A DNA stretch of 48,920 bases from Longicatena caecimuris (GCF_004341945.1 NZ_SMBP01000025.1:1-48920); one strand, 5' to 3'. Shown: positions 1 to 8,475, numbered from the stretch's first letter. Translations and numbers: made by a program. Notes: a model not told the origin generated them from the letters alone.

Positions 1-90
1 AGAGACACGCTTTGAAATTAAAACGAACCGCCGTATACGGAACCGTACGTACGGTGGTGTGAGAGGGTGATTTATTTCACCCTACTCGAT
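1..90 (+). mobile_element. 3' end of a group II intron (domains V and VI)
   Basis: Domain V folds cleanly. A 9-bp lower helix (27-35 with 50-58) is followed by a two-base CG bulge (48-49) and a 4-bp upper helix (36-39 with 44-47) capped by GAAC. Domain VI follows: 61-70 pairs with 77-87, leaving A84 unpaired as the likely branch-point adenosine. The intron should end at the AT of 89-90. The rest of the intron, including any reverse transcriptase, lies outside the window to the left. Known of the family: domain V is the catalytic core and the domain VI bulged A makes the lariat. The intron class is not assigned here. Confidence 0.85.
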
Positions 91-198
91 TGTTATTAAG
101 TTGTTAAAAGATAGTTCCTGTTTAAAAAATAATAATATACGCACAAAGATGCATAGCCAAAGTTAAAATACAAAGTTCTTGTGTTGCTTTGGTTTCCA

Positions 199-384
199 TT
201 ATTTATGATGGCGTAGCAACCAGATTAATAAAATAGTGATCATTGCGAAGAGAACGCCATACATTTCCCTGGCATTATCATGATTGCTAATATTGTTGCT
301 TGTATAGAGTGCAAAGAGGAACAAAACAAAATTCATGGCGCAGGTTAAATATAAGAGATAGTTTGTTTTTAATGATTTCAGCAT
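199..384 (-). CDS. Small two-helix membrane protein, unknown function
   Basis: This 61-residue frame has a short basic N-terminus (MLKSLK), a hydrophobic helix at about 8-27, a polar loop (NNISNHDNAREM) and a second helix at about 42-57, ending in RHHK. That composition is typical of a real small membrane protein. No convincing ribosome site precedes the ATG, so the call rests on composition alone. It lies downstream, in the same direction, of the aminotransferase terminator at 513-551, and next to the group II intron end. I recognise no family and infer no function. Confidence 0.45.
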   Translation of the reverse strand: MLKSLKTNYLLYLTCAMNFVLFLFALYTSNNISNHDNAREMYGVLFAMITILLIWLLRHHK

Positions 385-512
385 ATGTATATTACAGGAA
401 ATCGATAAGAATAGAGCGTATTGCTTTCATCAATAAAGAAAGCATTCGTTACGATAACCTGGTTTCCTTTCTGTTTCAATATTTATAAATGTAAAAAGCC
501 AATGTTTCCATA

Positions 513-551
513 AAGAAAGAAGGGCATTTCTATGAGGAAATGCCTTTCTCT
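513..551 (-). terminator. Intrinsic terminator after the aminotransferase gene
   Basis: AGGGCATTTC (521-530) pairs with GAAATGCCTT (537-546). Reading on the minus strand, a T-rich run (CTTCTTTCTTT) follows. It sits directly after the stop of the 552-1718 gene. Confidence 0.7.
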
Positions 552-1718
552 TTAACGAAATTTTTTCATGAATGCATCTATACGCTCAATGGCTTCTTTA
601 ATATGCTCAATGCTATAAGCATAAGATACACGAATAAAACCTTCTCCGGCATCACCAAAAGCGGTACCAGGGACACAAGCAACTTTTTGCTCATTCAATA
701 GCTGCTCACAGAATTCATCACTCGTTAAACCAGTTGAGCGGATATCCGGAAAGATATAAAATGCTCCCTGAGGTAAATGCGTAGGCAGACCAATGCGATT
801 AAACCCTTTTGTAATGAAATTACGGCGTGACATATAGGCCTCTTTCATTTCTTGGACATGAATATCGCCATTGCGCATCGCGTCAATTGCACCATATTGT
901 GCACCGGTAGGGGCAGACATGATGATATATTGATGAATCTTATTCATCGCCTCTGTAAAGGTTTGGTTAGCTAAAACATATCCTAAACGCCAACCGGTCA
1001 TCGCATATGCCTTAGAAAAACCACTGATAATGATAACTTGATCTTTAATTTCATCAAAATTTGCTAAGGAATAGAAATTATCCTCATAAGATAATTCAGC
1101 ATAGATTTCATCGCTGATAACGATCAGTTTATGTTTTTTAATAATCGGTACTAATTTCGCATAATCTTCCTTCGTCATGACACCACCGGTAGGATTACTT
1201 GGGAAATTCAGCAAGATTGCCTTCGTCTTTGGCGTAATGGCAGCCTCTAATTTTTCCGGTGTTAGTTTAAACTGTTCTTCGTGTTCCAGTTTTACATGCA
1301 CCGGTATGGCACCGGTTAACTGTACACTTGGGGTATAGGCAACATAACTAGGCTCCATCAAAATGACTTCATCACCAGGATTTACTATCGCTCGCATGGC
1401 AATGTCGATACCTTCACTTCCGCCAACGGTGATGATGACGTTATGAACGGGATCATAATCTAAATGAAAACGGCGTTTTTGATAAGCACAGATTTCTTCT
1501 CTTAATTCCAGCAGTCCCTGATTCGCTGTATAATGTGTTTTTCCACTTTCAATGGAATATATAGCAGCTTCACGAATATGCCATGGGGTATCAAAATCAG
1601 GTTCTCCAACACCCAGTGAGATGACACCTTCCATTTCACTCGCTAAATCAAAAAATTTACGGATACCGCTAGGTTTAATTTCCTGTACTTTTTTACTTAA
1701 GAAATTTTCGTATTGCAT
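552..1718 (-). CDS. PLP-dependent class I/II aminotransferase (AlaT/PatA-like)
   Basis: This 388-residue protein is a fold-type I aminotransferase that moves an amino group between an amino acid and a 2-oxo acid in the cytosol. Visible motifs in order are the substrate loop VGEPDFDTP (37-45), NPTGG with Asn175, DEIYAEL with Asp203 facing the pyridine nitrogen, SGFSKAYAMTGWR with the Schiff-base Lys236, and FIRVSYA with Arg363 for the substrate carboxylate. The length is normal. Its ATG overlaps the stop of the Lrp-type regulator gene (TAATG), so the two are translated together. The same pairing occurs in Bacillus alaR-alaT, which makes an alanine aminotransferase likely, but aspartate or aromatic substrates cannot be excluded. 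Confidence 0.9.
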   Translation of the reverse strand: MQYENFLSKKVQEIKPSGIRKFFDLASEMEGVISLGVGEPDFDTPWHIREAAIYSIESGKTHYTANQGLLELREEICAYQKRRFHLDYDPVHNVIITVGGSEGIDIAMRAIVNPGDEVILMEPSYVAYTPSVQLTGAIPVHVKLEHEEQFKLTPEKLEAAITPKTKAILLNFPSNPTGGVMTKEDYAKLVPIIKKHKLIVISDEIYAELSYEDNFYSLANFDEIKDQVIIISGFSKAYAMTGWRLGYVLANQTFTEAMNKIHQYIIMSAPTGAQYGAIDAMRNGDIHVQEMKEAYMSRRNFITKGFNRIGLPTHLPQGAFYIFPDIRSTGLTSDEFCEQLLNEQKVACVPGTAFGDAGEGFIRVSYAYSIEHIKEAIERIDAFMKKFR

Positions 1719-2206
1719 TATGGTGTTACAACCAATCTTTCTTCAGGTTTTTCTTCATCACCAAAGACAACGCCGTTAACTTTGTATTCTTTTAATACGA
1801 AAAATGTCGATGTGGATGTGACATGGTCAGTCGTCGCTAATTTTGAGCCTACAAAATTAGAAACTTCCTGCATGGTCTTGCCATAAATTATGACGATAAA
1901 CTCGCTTTTCCCGCTCATCAGATACATTGTATCTACTTCTGGATAACGATAAATATTTCTAGCAATACGATCATAGCCATAATCACGTTCCGGTGATACT
2001 TCAACCTCGATCATCGCCATGACTTTATCACGGTTTGTTTTATCCCAATTGATAATGGTATGATACCCGCATATAATTTTCTTTTTCTCAAGTTCATTCA
2101 TGGTATGAATGACACTGTCTTCATCTTCCAGTAAAATGTCAGCTAAATCTCTCGTGGAGTAACGGGCATTTGTTTCCAGAAGGGAAAGTAATAATTCTTG
2201 TTTCAT
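1718..2206 (-). CDS. Lrp/AsnC-family regulator (AlaR-like)
   Basis: A 162-residue Lrp/AsnC-type DNA-binding regulator. Residues 1-60 form the N-terminal winged helix-turn-helix (RYSTRDLADILLEDEDSV followed by a recognition-helix region). Residues of about 65-145 form the ligand-binding RAM-like alpha/beta domain, with the typical pattern YLMSGKSEFIVIIYGKTM. The start is supported by the ribosome site AGGGTGATGA just upstream. It is the first gene of a two-gene operon, and its stop overlaps the aminotransferase start by one base. By analogy with AlaR it probably senses an amino acid and controls this operon. The ligand is inferred, not seen. Confidence 0.88.
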   Translation of the reverse strand: MKQELLLSLLETNARYSTRDLADILLEDEDSVIHTMNELEKKKIICGYHTIINWDKTNRDKVMAMIEVEVSPERDYGYDRIARNIYRYPEVDTMYLMSGKSEFIVIIYGKTMQEVSNFVGSKLATTDHVTSTSTFFVLKEYKVNGVVFGDEEKPEERLVVTP

Positions 2207-2372
2207 TTCATCACCCTTTTTCTGTATAATACTTATATTTTAAACCGATAGCGGCATTTAGTAAATAAAGAATATCATGAAACTGAATGTAAATGGGGAA
2301 TGTTAAGAAGATTTAAGATATCCTCTTATGGATTATTCTAGTATATGAAAAAAATTCAAAAGAATGAAATGT

Positions 2373-2378
2373 TATAAT
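2373..2378 (+). promoter_or_regulatory. Extended -10 promoter for the ECF sigma operon
   Basis: TGTTATAAT ends at 2378, giving a TG extension followed by a consensus TATAAT, 38 bases before the ATG of the ECF gene. No good -35 element is visible at 17 bp. It resembles a housekeeping promoter rather than an ECF autoregulatory one. Confidence 0.45.
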
Positions 2379-2415
2379 AAAGATAATCGTTTACTATATG
2401 AAGGAGATATAAAGG

Positions 2416-2913
2416 ATGGTTGAACATGGGGAAGCTGTCTATACACTAGAAGAGCTGCTAGCAGAGTATGGCGATATGATTTATCGCATAGCGATGCATA
2501 ATATGCGACATAAGGCAGATGCAGAAGATATCGTTCAAGATATTTATATAAAATTGCTGCACAACATGCCTTCTTTTCAGAATGCCGAAATGCAAAAGAA
2601 ATGGATCATTCGTGTTACCATCAACACTTGTCATGATCGCTGGCGTTATTTGCGTTTACGTACTGCTTTTTCCTTAGATGAACGTTATGATGTCATGGAA
2701 GAACATAAACAAGAGTATGGCTTATTGTATTATGTCAGAGAACTTCCGGAGAAATATCGAAATGTCATTTATTTGCATTATTATGAAGGTTACAGTGTTA
2801 CGGAAATCGCCGAAATTTTACATCGTAAAGAAGCAACGATTTTAACATGGTTACATCGCGGCAGAATAAAGCTGAAAGAGCGCTATGAAGGAGGAGAGGA
2901 ACATGTGGGATGA
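2416..2913 (+). CDS. ECF-type RNA polymerase sigma factor
   Basis: A 165-residue sigma-70 family factor of the ECF type, with only regions 2 and 4. Region 2 covers about residues 15-85 (MIYRIAMHNMRHKADAEDIV, the -10 and core-binding part). Region 4 covers about 108-157 (ELPEKYRNVIYLHYYEGYSV, then the recognition helix with TILTWLHRGRIKLKE). The ribosome site AAGGAGATATAAAGG fixes the start. The next gene begins before this one ends and encodes a single-span membrane protein, the usual arrangement for a sigma factor held by a membrane anti-sigma factor. The signal it answers is unknown. Confidence 0.92.
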   Translation: MVEHGEAVYTLEELLAEYGDMIYRIAMHNMRHKADAEDIVQDIYIKLLHNMPSFQNAEMQKKWIIRVTINTCHDRWRYLRLRTAFSLDERYDVMEEHKQEYGLLYYVRELPEKYRNVIYLHYYEGYSVTEIAEILHRKEATILTWLHRGRIKLKERYEGGEEHVG

Positions 2914-4036
2914 ATATCGAAAAGAAATAGAACAATTACATCTAGATGACAGTGTTATAAAAGACATACAGCAGAATTCGTTAAAAAAGCATCCCCATGC
3001 GTTTTGGAAGCATAAAGGAAAATGGGCTTTCGCTTTTGTATTTGTGGCATGCTTCTGTATAGGTGGCTTCATGCTTTTGAAACAGCCTAAAGAAACGGTT
3101 ATCCTTCATCAACCGAAAACATATAAAACAATATCAAAGACGCAAAAGCAAGATACTTATTTGAAAGGAAAGGATACTACAATACCATTGCCTAGTGAAG
3201 ATTATGGAAGTGCTAAACCTAAAACAGGAAGTGCGGAAACCATAAAATATCCAGTGTATGAACAAAGCTATCCACAAGATCTTAAGGGGATTTATAAAAA
3301 ACAAGTTTCAAATGATACAAAGCAAGAAATTTTAAAGGAATTCGCTGAAATATTTCATATTAAAAATGGAAGTTATACGGATACTTCGCTTAAAGATGAT
3401 ACCGTGTGTGTAAAAGTGATGGAAAATGGAACGATTGAAGTAGCTTTCTTTGAGGATAAGAAAACTAATGAATATATAAGCAGGGAAATGCTGTTAGAAA
3501 ACGCAACAGCGATTTATAAAAAGTATCCTAAGCTACAAATGGATAATCCTATGTGGAAAATAAAAATTGATTATCGCGATGGTATGTTAGAGTATCAGGT
3601 ACTTCTTTATGATGAAACAAAAGCCTTATGGAATCAGGAGTTAAACAATATAACATTCTATGTCACCTATCAAGAGAAAAACAATGTACTCTATTCTACA
3701 TTGCATATGCGCATAAAAACAATAGCGCGGCTGCAACAGCGGCAGAGCTATGAGATTATAACCGAGAAAGAAGCGAAGAAGCGATTTCTACAAAAGGAAT
3801 ACATGCAATTGGACACAGATACAAAATATTTACCAGATAAAGATGATATTGTCAGCGTGCAATTGCAATATTTAGATTCAGCAGATGAGGCATATCGCAG
3901 TATGCAGCCCCTTGTTTACCCGATCTATCGGTTTTATTTAAAAGACGATCAAGGGAAAGAGCATCTTGTGGATGTACCCGCTTTAAAAGAAAAAGATTGG
4001 CGAAAGCTAGAGGTGGAAATTAATGAAAACAATTAA
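2903..4036 (+). CDS. Membrane-anchored probable anti-sigma factor
   Basis: I place the start at 2903 (MWDEYRK) because GGAGGAGAGG lies just ahead of it; an ATG 18 bases upstream lies within that site. The 377-residue product has a cytoplasmic N-terminus of about 40 residues, one membrane helix at about 41-59 (WAFAFVFVACFCIGGFMLL) and a large outer domain rich in Lys, Tyr and Gln. That topology, plus the 11-base overlap with the ECF sigma gene, suggests that the N-terminus binds the sigma factor. No classical zinc anti-sigma motif (HxxxCxxC) is visible, so the role is inferred from position and topology. Confidence 0.75.
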   Translation: MWDEYRKEIEQLHLDDSVIKDIQQNSLKKHPHAFWKHKGKWAFAFVFVACFCIGGFMLLKQPKETVILHQPKTYKTISKTQKQDTYLKGKDTTIPLPSEDYGSAKPKTGSAETIKYPVYEQSYPQDLKGIYKKQVSNDTKQEILKEFAEIFHIKNGSYTDTSLKDDTVCVKVMENGTIEVAFFEDKKTNEYISREMLLENATAIYKKYPKLQMDNPMWKIKIDYRDGMLEYQVLLYDETKALWNQELNNITFYVTYQEKNNVLYSTLHMRIKTIARLQQRQSYEIITEKEAKKRFLQKEYMQLDTDTKYLPDKDDIVSVQLQYLDSADEAYRSMQPLVYPIYRFYLKDDQGKEHLVDVPALKEKDWRKLEVEINENN

Positions 4037-4985
4037 ATATATTCTTATATTTGCTATATGCGGAAGTCTCATGGGCTGTGGCGCAAAAGCGCAGCCGCAA
4101 GAATGGAAACCATCACGGATTGCTCATGCACAAGGCGATGGAATCTTATATGCGGATACCATCGATGATTTAGTTTCTACGATGAAAGTTCCGGAAAAAT
4201 TACCGGTATTAAAAAGTAAATTGGAGCGAGATGATATGGGAGAATTGGTGATGCCACTCTCGATAAAACAAAGAATGGAGAAAATGAAAGCATTTATAAG
4301 AAAATATGAATTAACGGATACTTTCCAATATTCCAGTAAATTAGATATCGTTTCCGCACAAGGTGAGCGCTATGAGATAACAGCAGAAACAGATGGAGAT
4401 ATTTTATTGACAATAAATCGACAACAACCACAGAAAGTCACAACACAAAAGCAGGCAGATGCCTATCTTCAGCAGGTAATGAAAGAATATCCGGCATTTT
4501 TTAAGAATTATACACAAGATAAACCAGAATATTCACGTTTTAATGATCATGGATTCGCTTTTACGGCTTCATGGCATAGGACACAGAAAAATATCATAGA
4601 TACAGCGATTGCACAATATACGGATACCATCACGTATGCACCTAATGATGCATTTATAACGCAAGATATGTTTCGCTTTTCACAAAAAGCGGTGAAACAA
4701 AGTCAGAATTATAAAGTTAAGACGGTAAAGGAAGCAGAACTTGAAATGCGTAATGGTAATTATATTTCGGTTCTTGATGAGATAAAGGATATAAAGAAAC
4801 TTAAAGTTAAAGGTGCTAGCATAACCTATATAAATGTTAATAGTACATATCTTTATCCGTGCTATATGTTCTTTTTGGAAACAACACCATTTAAGGGAAT
4901 GCCAGGTTTTCAGGTTGTTTATGTTCCAATGCTTTATGAAGAGGATTTAAAGATGTATCGTAATACGAATGGTACATTGTTATAG
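4023..4985 (+). CDS. Lipoprotein encoded with the ECF sigma factor, unknown function
   Basis: A 320-residue protein with a lipoprotein signal peptide: MKTIKY, a hydrophobic stretch, then the lipobox LMGC with Cys19 as the lipidation site. The mature part shows no family I can name. It overlaps the preceding gene by 14 bases, giving a tightly coupled three-gene operon of sigma factor, membrane regulator and lipoprotein. Both downstream products have secretion or membrane signals and similar Lys/Gln/Tyr-rich outer domains, so they may work together outside the membrane as the sensory part of the ECF pathway. The gene ends just before a strong terminator. Confidence 0.75.
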   Translation: MKTIKYILIFAICGSLMGCGAKAQPQEWKPSRIAHAQGDGILYADTIDDLVSTMKVPEKLPVLKSKLERDDMGELVMPLSIKQRMEKMKAFIRKYELTDTFQYSSKLDIVSAQGERYEITAETDGDILLTINRQQPQKVTTQKQADAYLQQVMKEYPAFFKNYTQDKPEYSRFNDHGFAFTASWHRTQKNIIDTAIAQYTDTITYAPNDAFITQDMFRFSQKAVKQSQNYKVKTVKEAELEMRNGNYISVLDEIKDIKKLKVKGASITYINVNSTYLYPCYMFFLETTPFKGMPGFQVVYVPMLYEEDLKMYRNTNGTLL

Positions 4986-4990
4986 GAATG

Positions 4991-5032
4991 AAAATAGCGA
5001 TAGCGGTATTAAGTCCATATCGCTATTTTTCT
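4991..5032 (+). terminator. Intrinsic terminator after the ECF operon
   Basis: AAAATAGCGATA (4991-5002) pairs perfectly with TATCGCTATTTT (5018-5029), and the 3' arm ends in a T run. Confidence 0.85.
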
Positions 5033-5181
5033 GTAAATAGACTCGTACATCAGAGATATAACTTATAAGCACAAAAGAAAATTGGTCGAGGCTTTTTTAG
5101 TGATATTATACAGTGAAATTCTAGGAAGATCTTGTTTTTCAATCGTACGGTTAGGTAACTTTAATTTCTTACAGATATTTA

Positions 5182-5195
5182 TGAAAACGCTTAAA
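5182..5195 (+). promoter_or_regulatory. cre-like catabolite-repression site
   Basis: TGAAAACGCTTAAA matches the CcpA operator consensus TGNAARCGNWWWCA at all but one position. It lies directly upstream of the -35 element of the promoter for the 5373 gene. That position suggests control by carbon status, but this is inference from a short motif. Confidence 0.45.
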
Positions 5196-5201
5196 TTTTT
5201 G

Positions 5202-5229
5202 TTGAAAAATAAAAAAAACGTTGTAAAAT
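5202..5229 (+). promoter_or_regulatory. Probable promoter of the 5373 gene
   Basis: TTGAAA (5202-5207), a 16-bp spacer and TAAAAT (5224-5229) with a TG immediately before the -10. Transcription would start near 5236 and leave a leader of about 135 bases. I see no recognisable riboswitch in that leader. The rest of 5033-5372 is AT-rich and holds nothing else I can support. Confidence 0.45.
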
Positions 5230-5372
5230 GAAGATAGATATACCTTTCTATACAATTTTAATGAATATATGAATTTATTTATTCATACACTATAGATGTA
5301 GTATTGCATCATCAGACAACATAGTTCCATTGATCTTCAAATGTAAAATACGACTGGGAAAGGAGGAGAACT

Positions 5373-6209
5373 ATGGCTATTTATGATATTTTGAATGGGG
5401 TAAAAGACATTCGTGAAAGTGGTGAAGGAATTTGCACGTTTAATGGATTCCTTGAGGATTACCTTTCCATCATTGAGGCTGATGAGGGGAAGGAAGAAGT
5501 ACGTGAGGTATTAGAAACGCTCTTTGAAGAGGATCATAATCTGAAAGTTGCAGTAGATTTGCACTTGAATATTAATAAAGAGGCAATTGCTAATCAGATC
5601 ATTCGCTACAAAGATTCATTTAAGTTGCCGCATGGAACGATTTGTTGTCCATATGTAGTGTATGGAAAATTTGATGATTATCAAAAGGCCGTAATTTTAA
5701 CATTAGGAGATAAGGAAGAATATGTCATTGCTAAGGCATTGTACTATGTAATGAGTGAACCGGAAAATGAATATGAGGGAACACGAAATGAAATCATCGC
5801 GATGTCAGTGAATAAAGATACGATTGAGCGCATGATGGAAAATGTGATTGCATTTTTTATGCAGAATCAGAAAGCCGGTATCGTTCAAAGACGTCTTGAC
5901 AGTAAAGTATTTGAGAACTATGACGAGATGTATGAAATGGCGAAAGAAATGGGATCCTGGCAACAGGAACATTTACAAAAACTGTTAGAAGAAAGTAAAA
6001 ACCGTGAAAAAACAATTAATGAAATCATTGCGAAATGGTTCTTATTGAAGAAATTCTCTTATGTGCAATACATGATGGATAAAAACAATTTGAACCGTGT
6101 GCATGAAGGTAATGTAAAGAAACAGCGCCAGGTAGCTAAGGAAAAATGTGATGCTATTGGTTTTGTATCTTATAGTGAATTGTGGAAAATGGTGAAGGAT
6201 ATGCACTAA
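5373..6209 (+). CDS. Conserved-looking cytosolic protein, unknown function
   Basis: A 278-residue soluble protein with a strong ribosome site (AAAGGAGGAG) and a clear terminator behind it, so it is a genuine single-gene unit. It is acidic in the first half (EADEGKEEVREVLETLFEED) and becomes basic and helical towards the C-terminus, with a likely coiled region at about 195-230. A double cysteine (TICCPYV) sits near residue 91. No signal peptide or membrane segment is seen. I do not recognise the family. The cre-like site upstream hints at carbon-dependent expression. Confidence 0.75.
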   Translation: MAIYDILNGVKDIRESGEGICTFNGFLEDYLSIIEADEGKEEVREVLETLFEEDHNLKVAVDLHLNINKEAIANQIIRYKDSFKLPHGTICCPYVVYGKFDDYQKAVILTLGDKEEYVIAKALYYVMSEPENEYEGTRNEIIAMSVNKDTIERMMENVIAFFMQNQKAGIVQRRLDSKVFENYDEMYEMAKEMGSWQQEHLQKLLEESKNREKTINEIIAKWFLLKKFSYVQYMMDKNNLNRVHEGNVKKQRQVAKEKCDAIGFVSYSELWKMVKDMH

Positions 6210-6234
6210 AGGAAACCTGCTAAGGTTTCTTTTA
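6208..6234 (+). terminator. Intrinsic terminator after the 5373 gene
   Basis: AAAGGAAACC (6208-6217) pairs with GGTTTCTTTT (6224-6233). The arm overlaps the stop codon and its T-rich end serves as the release tract. Confidence 0.7.
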
Positions 6235-6275
6235 ATGTTATCATGGCTATAATAATGATGGAAGGAAGGATGTCT

Positions 6276-6794
6276 ATGAAATTTTGCAGTGCATGCGGTA
6301 ACGCATTAATTATGAAAAAACATGAACACGAGGGTTGCATTCCATATTGCACGACTTGTCAGAAATACATATTTCCACAATTTAATACTGCTGTATCCCT
6401 GGTGGCATTATCACCGGATGAAAAGCAAATACTGTTGATTCAACAATATGGTAAACAGCGGAATGTTTTGGTGGCTGGTTATGTGAATCAAAAAGAAAGT
6501 GTTGAAGATGCGGTGTGTCGTGAGATGCAGGAAGAGATAGGTAGAAGAGTTGTTGCATATCGCTATTTGAAAAGTGAATATTTTGAAAAAACAAACACCT
6601 TGATGCTAAGTTTTGCCGTTCTGTTAGATAGTACATCTTTAGCAGACGTATCGGATTGGGAGATCGATGAGGCCAAGTGGTATTCATTTGATGAAGCTCT
6701 TAAAGCAATCGCTCCAGCATCATTAGCACAGCGCTTTTTATTGAACTTTATTCATTGTTATGAAAAAGAAGCTAAGGGAAACTTTTTTAAATAG
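6276..6794 (+). CDS. Nudix hydrolase with N-terminal zinc ribbon (NudC-like layout)
   Basis: The start is taken at 6276 because GAAGGAAGG at 6261-6269 is well spaced for it; upstream ATG codons are not. The 172-residue product begins with a zinc ribbon (Cys4, Cys7, Cys25, Cys28). A complete Nudix box follows at 68-90: Gly68, Glu74, then REMQEEIG with the metal-binding glutamates Glu86 and Glu87. Such enzymes hydrolyse a diphosphate linked to another group, releasing two phosphorylated parts. The ribbon-plus-Nudix order is shared with NAD(H) pyrophosphatases, but the NudC SQPWPFPxS motif is not visible, so the substrate is open. Confidence 0.85.
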   Translation: MKFCSACGNALIMKKHEHEGCIPYCTTCQKYIFPQFNTAVSLVALSPDEKQILLIQQYGKQRNVLVAGYVNQKESVEDAVCREMQEEIGRRVVAYRYLKSEYFEKTNTLMLSFAVLLDSTSLADVSDWEIDEAKWYSFDEALKAIAPASLAQRFLLNFIHCYEKEAKGNFFK

Positions 6795-6858
6795 AAATAG
6801 GAATATACATTTTTATATAGGATAAGGAAAACTTTGCACCGGGATCTGAAATCATCTA

Positions 6859-6891
6859 ATGTGAACGATTTACTTTTGTTCATGTTTTTTT
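6859..6891 (+). terminator. Intrinsic terminator after the Nudix gene
   Basis: ATGTGAAC (6859-6866) pairs, with two wobbles, with GTTCATGT (6878-6885). Seven T residues follow. Confidence 0.65.
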
Positions 6892-7044
6892 AATCTTACA
6901 AGCAAATACCATAAACGCAAAGCATTCACAATGAAATTAAGTATTATTTTATCCTGCAAAGCTAGTTTCAAAAATTTGTATTCTATCGTTACACATAAGA
7001 CATATCTTGTCATAAAAAGACAGGAAAAGTTTCATGCTTATCGT

Positions 7045-7050
7045 TATAAT
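7045..7050 (+). promoter_or_regulatory. -10 element for the AraC-type gene
   Basis: A consensus TATAAT lies 10 bases before the AAGGAGG ribosome site at 7060-7066. The -35 region is weak. This position supports the downstream start at 7075 over the longer frame that opens at 6931. Confidence 0.4.
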
Positions 7051-7074
7051 AAAGATTATAAGGAGGCATCTAAC

Positions 7075-8475
7075 ATGGAATGGATAAACATTGTACAAAA
7101 GGCTTTAAATTATATGGAAGATCATTTGCTTGATGATATACATAGTGAACAGATAGCAGAAGCGATGTACATATCAAACGCTTATTTTCAAAAAACATTT
7201 AAAATAGTGACTGGATTAAGTGTAAGTGACTATTTGCGAAATCGTCGCTTATCATTAGCAGGAGAAGAACTCTTACTGAAAAACAGCAAGGTCATGGATA
7301 CAGCATTAAAATATGGGTATGAATCCAGTGAGAGTTTTACTAAGGCATTTACACGATTTCACGGCATTACACCATCCGTTGCTCAGAAAACTGCTGGCAA
7401 GCTTCGCTACTTTTCACCATTGAATATTGAGATACACATCGATGGGGGCTTTATCATGTCGCGAAGATTAATTCCGAATGTTGAAAAGCTATATGAGAAT
7501 AAAGCAGAAAATTATATGTTCCCCAGCTGTATGCGATCTGCTATGTCTGCTTTGAATGAAGATGAGAATTATGATTTTGCGTTCTTTGCGGCAGTATGTG
7601 GTGATTTTTTCACACAGACCTGGTTAGAACCAAAATGGCGCTATAACGATTCTTATTCAAATGTATGGAAAGATCAACAGCTTCCCATCCAACAGGCATT
7701 TGATGCTTGTGGTTATGAATATACTTATGTGCGACACGATGAAATAGTGGCAAAGGAAGAAGCTATTCAAAAGCAAATTGTTGAATCTATTGATAAAGGC
7801 TTACCGGTTTTAAGTTTTGGTATCGTAGGGCCACCGGTATGTTCCATTATTTGCGGCTATTCTGAGGATGGAAAGGTACTTATTGGATGGTCCCAATTTC
7901 CTGGAGAAATGTGTGATGATGAGATTTTCGATCACGTGTTTTCAAAAAATTATTTTCAAGTTCGCAATCAATTAAAAAATGTTGAAGCACTAATCTTTTT
8001 CGGTAAGAAGAAAAAACGTGAAACGATTGCCGAAAATATGGAAAAGGCCATCTTACGCATCAAGGATTATAAGAAAATGGTGTCAACGGAAGAGGTGTAT
8101 TTTGGTAAGGCTGCATTTGATGCATGGGCTGATTCTTTGTTATGTGATGAAGATTTTCAGACTGAGCAGCAGCTAGAAGGTCCCTTAGATACTTATCGCA
8201 GTTGTGTTGTGCAAACAGGGACTAATCTATATCATATAGAAGATTTTCTTAGAAGAGCGCAACAGTTGTGCCCTAACCTAACGAATGAGATACAACATTT
8301 ACAAGAAGGTTTCCAACAAGAAAAAGAAGCCTTTGAAAAATTGATTGCGTTTCAAGGTGGTTACTTCTTTGAAAGAGATAGAAAAGCTTTATTAGATGCA
8401 GAATTTCGTAAAACACTATCACAACATGTAAAAAGAGTTGGGGAATGCTATCAAAAGGCTATCGAAGAAATATAA
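7075..8475 (+). CDS. AraC/XylS-type regulator fused to a large C-terminal domain
   Basis: The start at 7075 is set by AAGGAGG at 7060-7066. Residues 1-105 are an AraC-type pair of helix-turn-helices: first IHSEQIAEAMYISNAYFQKT, then ALKYGYESSESFTKAFTRFH ending in GITPS. The DNA-binding part is therefore at the N-terminus, unlike most AraC proteins. The remaining 360 residues contain a segment starting MFPSCMRSAMSALNED (Cys152) with later GLPVLSFGIV and ICGYSEDGKVLIGW blocks. These recall the papain-like fold of BtrH_N/C39-like proteins, although this is a pattern impression only. It probably binds a ligand and regulates transcription; the target is unknown. Confidence 0.85.
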   Translation: MEWINIVQKALNYMEDHLLDDIHSEQIAEAMYISNAYFQKTFKIVTGLSVSDYLRNRRLSLAGEELLLKNSKVMDTALKYGYESSESFTKAFTRFHGITPSVAQKTAGKLRYFSPLNIEIHIDGGFIMSRRLIPNVEKLYENKAENYMFPSCMRSAMSALNEDENYDFAFFAAVCGDFFTQTWLEPKWRYNDSYSNVWKDQQLPIQQAFDACGYEYTYVRHDEIVAKEEAIQKQIVESIDKGLPVLSFGIVGPPVCSIICGYSEDGKVLIGWSQFPGEMCDDEIFDHVFSKNYFQVRNQLKNVEALIFFGKKKKRETIAENMEKAILRIKDYKKMVSTEEVYFGKAAFDAWADSLLCDEDFQTEQQLEGPLDTYRSCVVQTGTNLYHIEDFLRRAQQLCPNLTNEIQHLQEGFQQEKEAFEKLIAFQGGYFFERDRKALLDAEFRKTLSQHVKRVGECYQKAIEEI

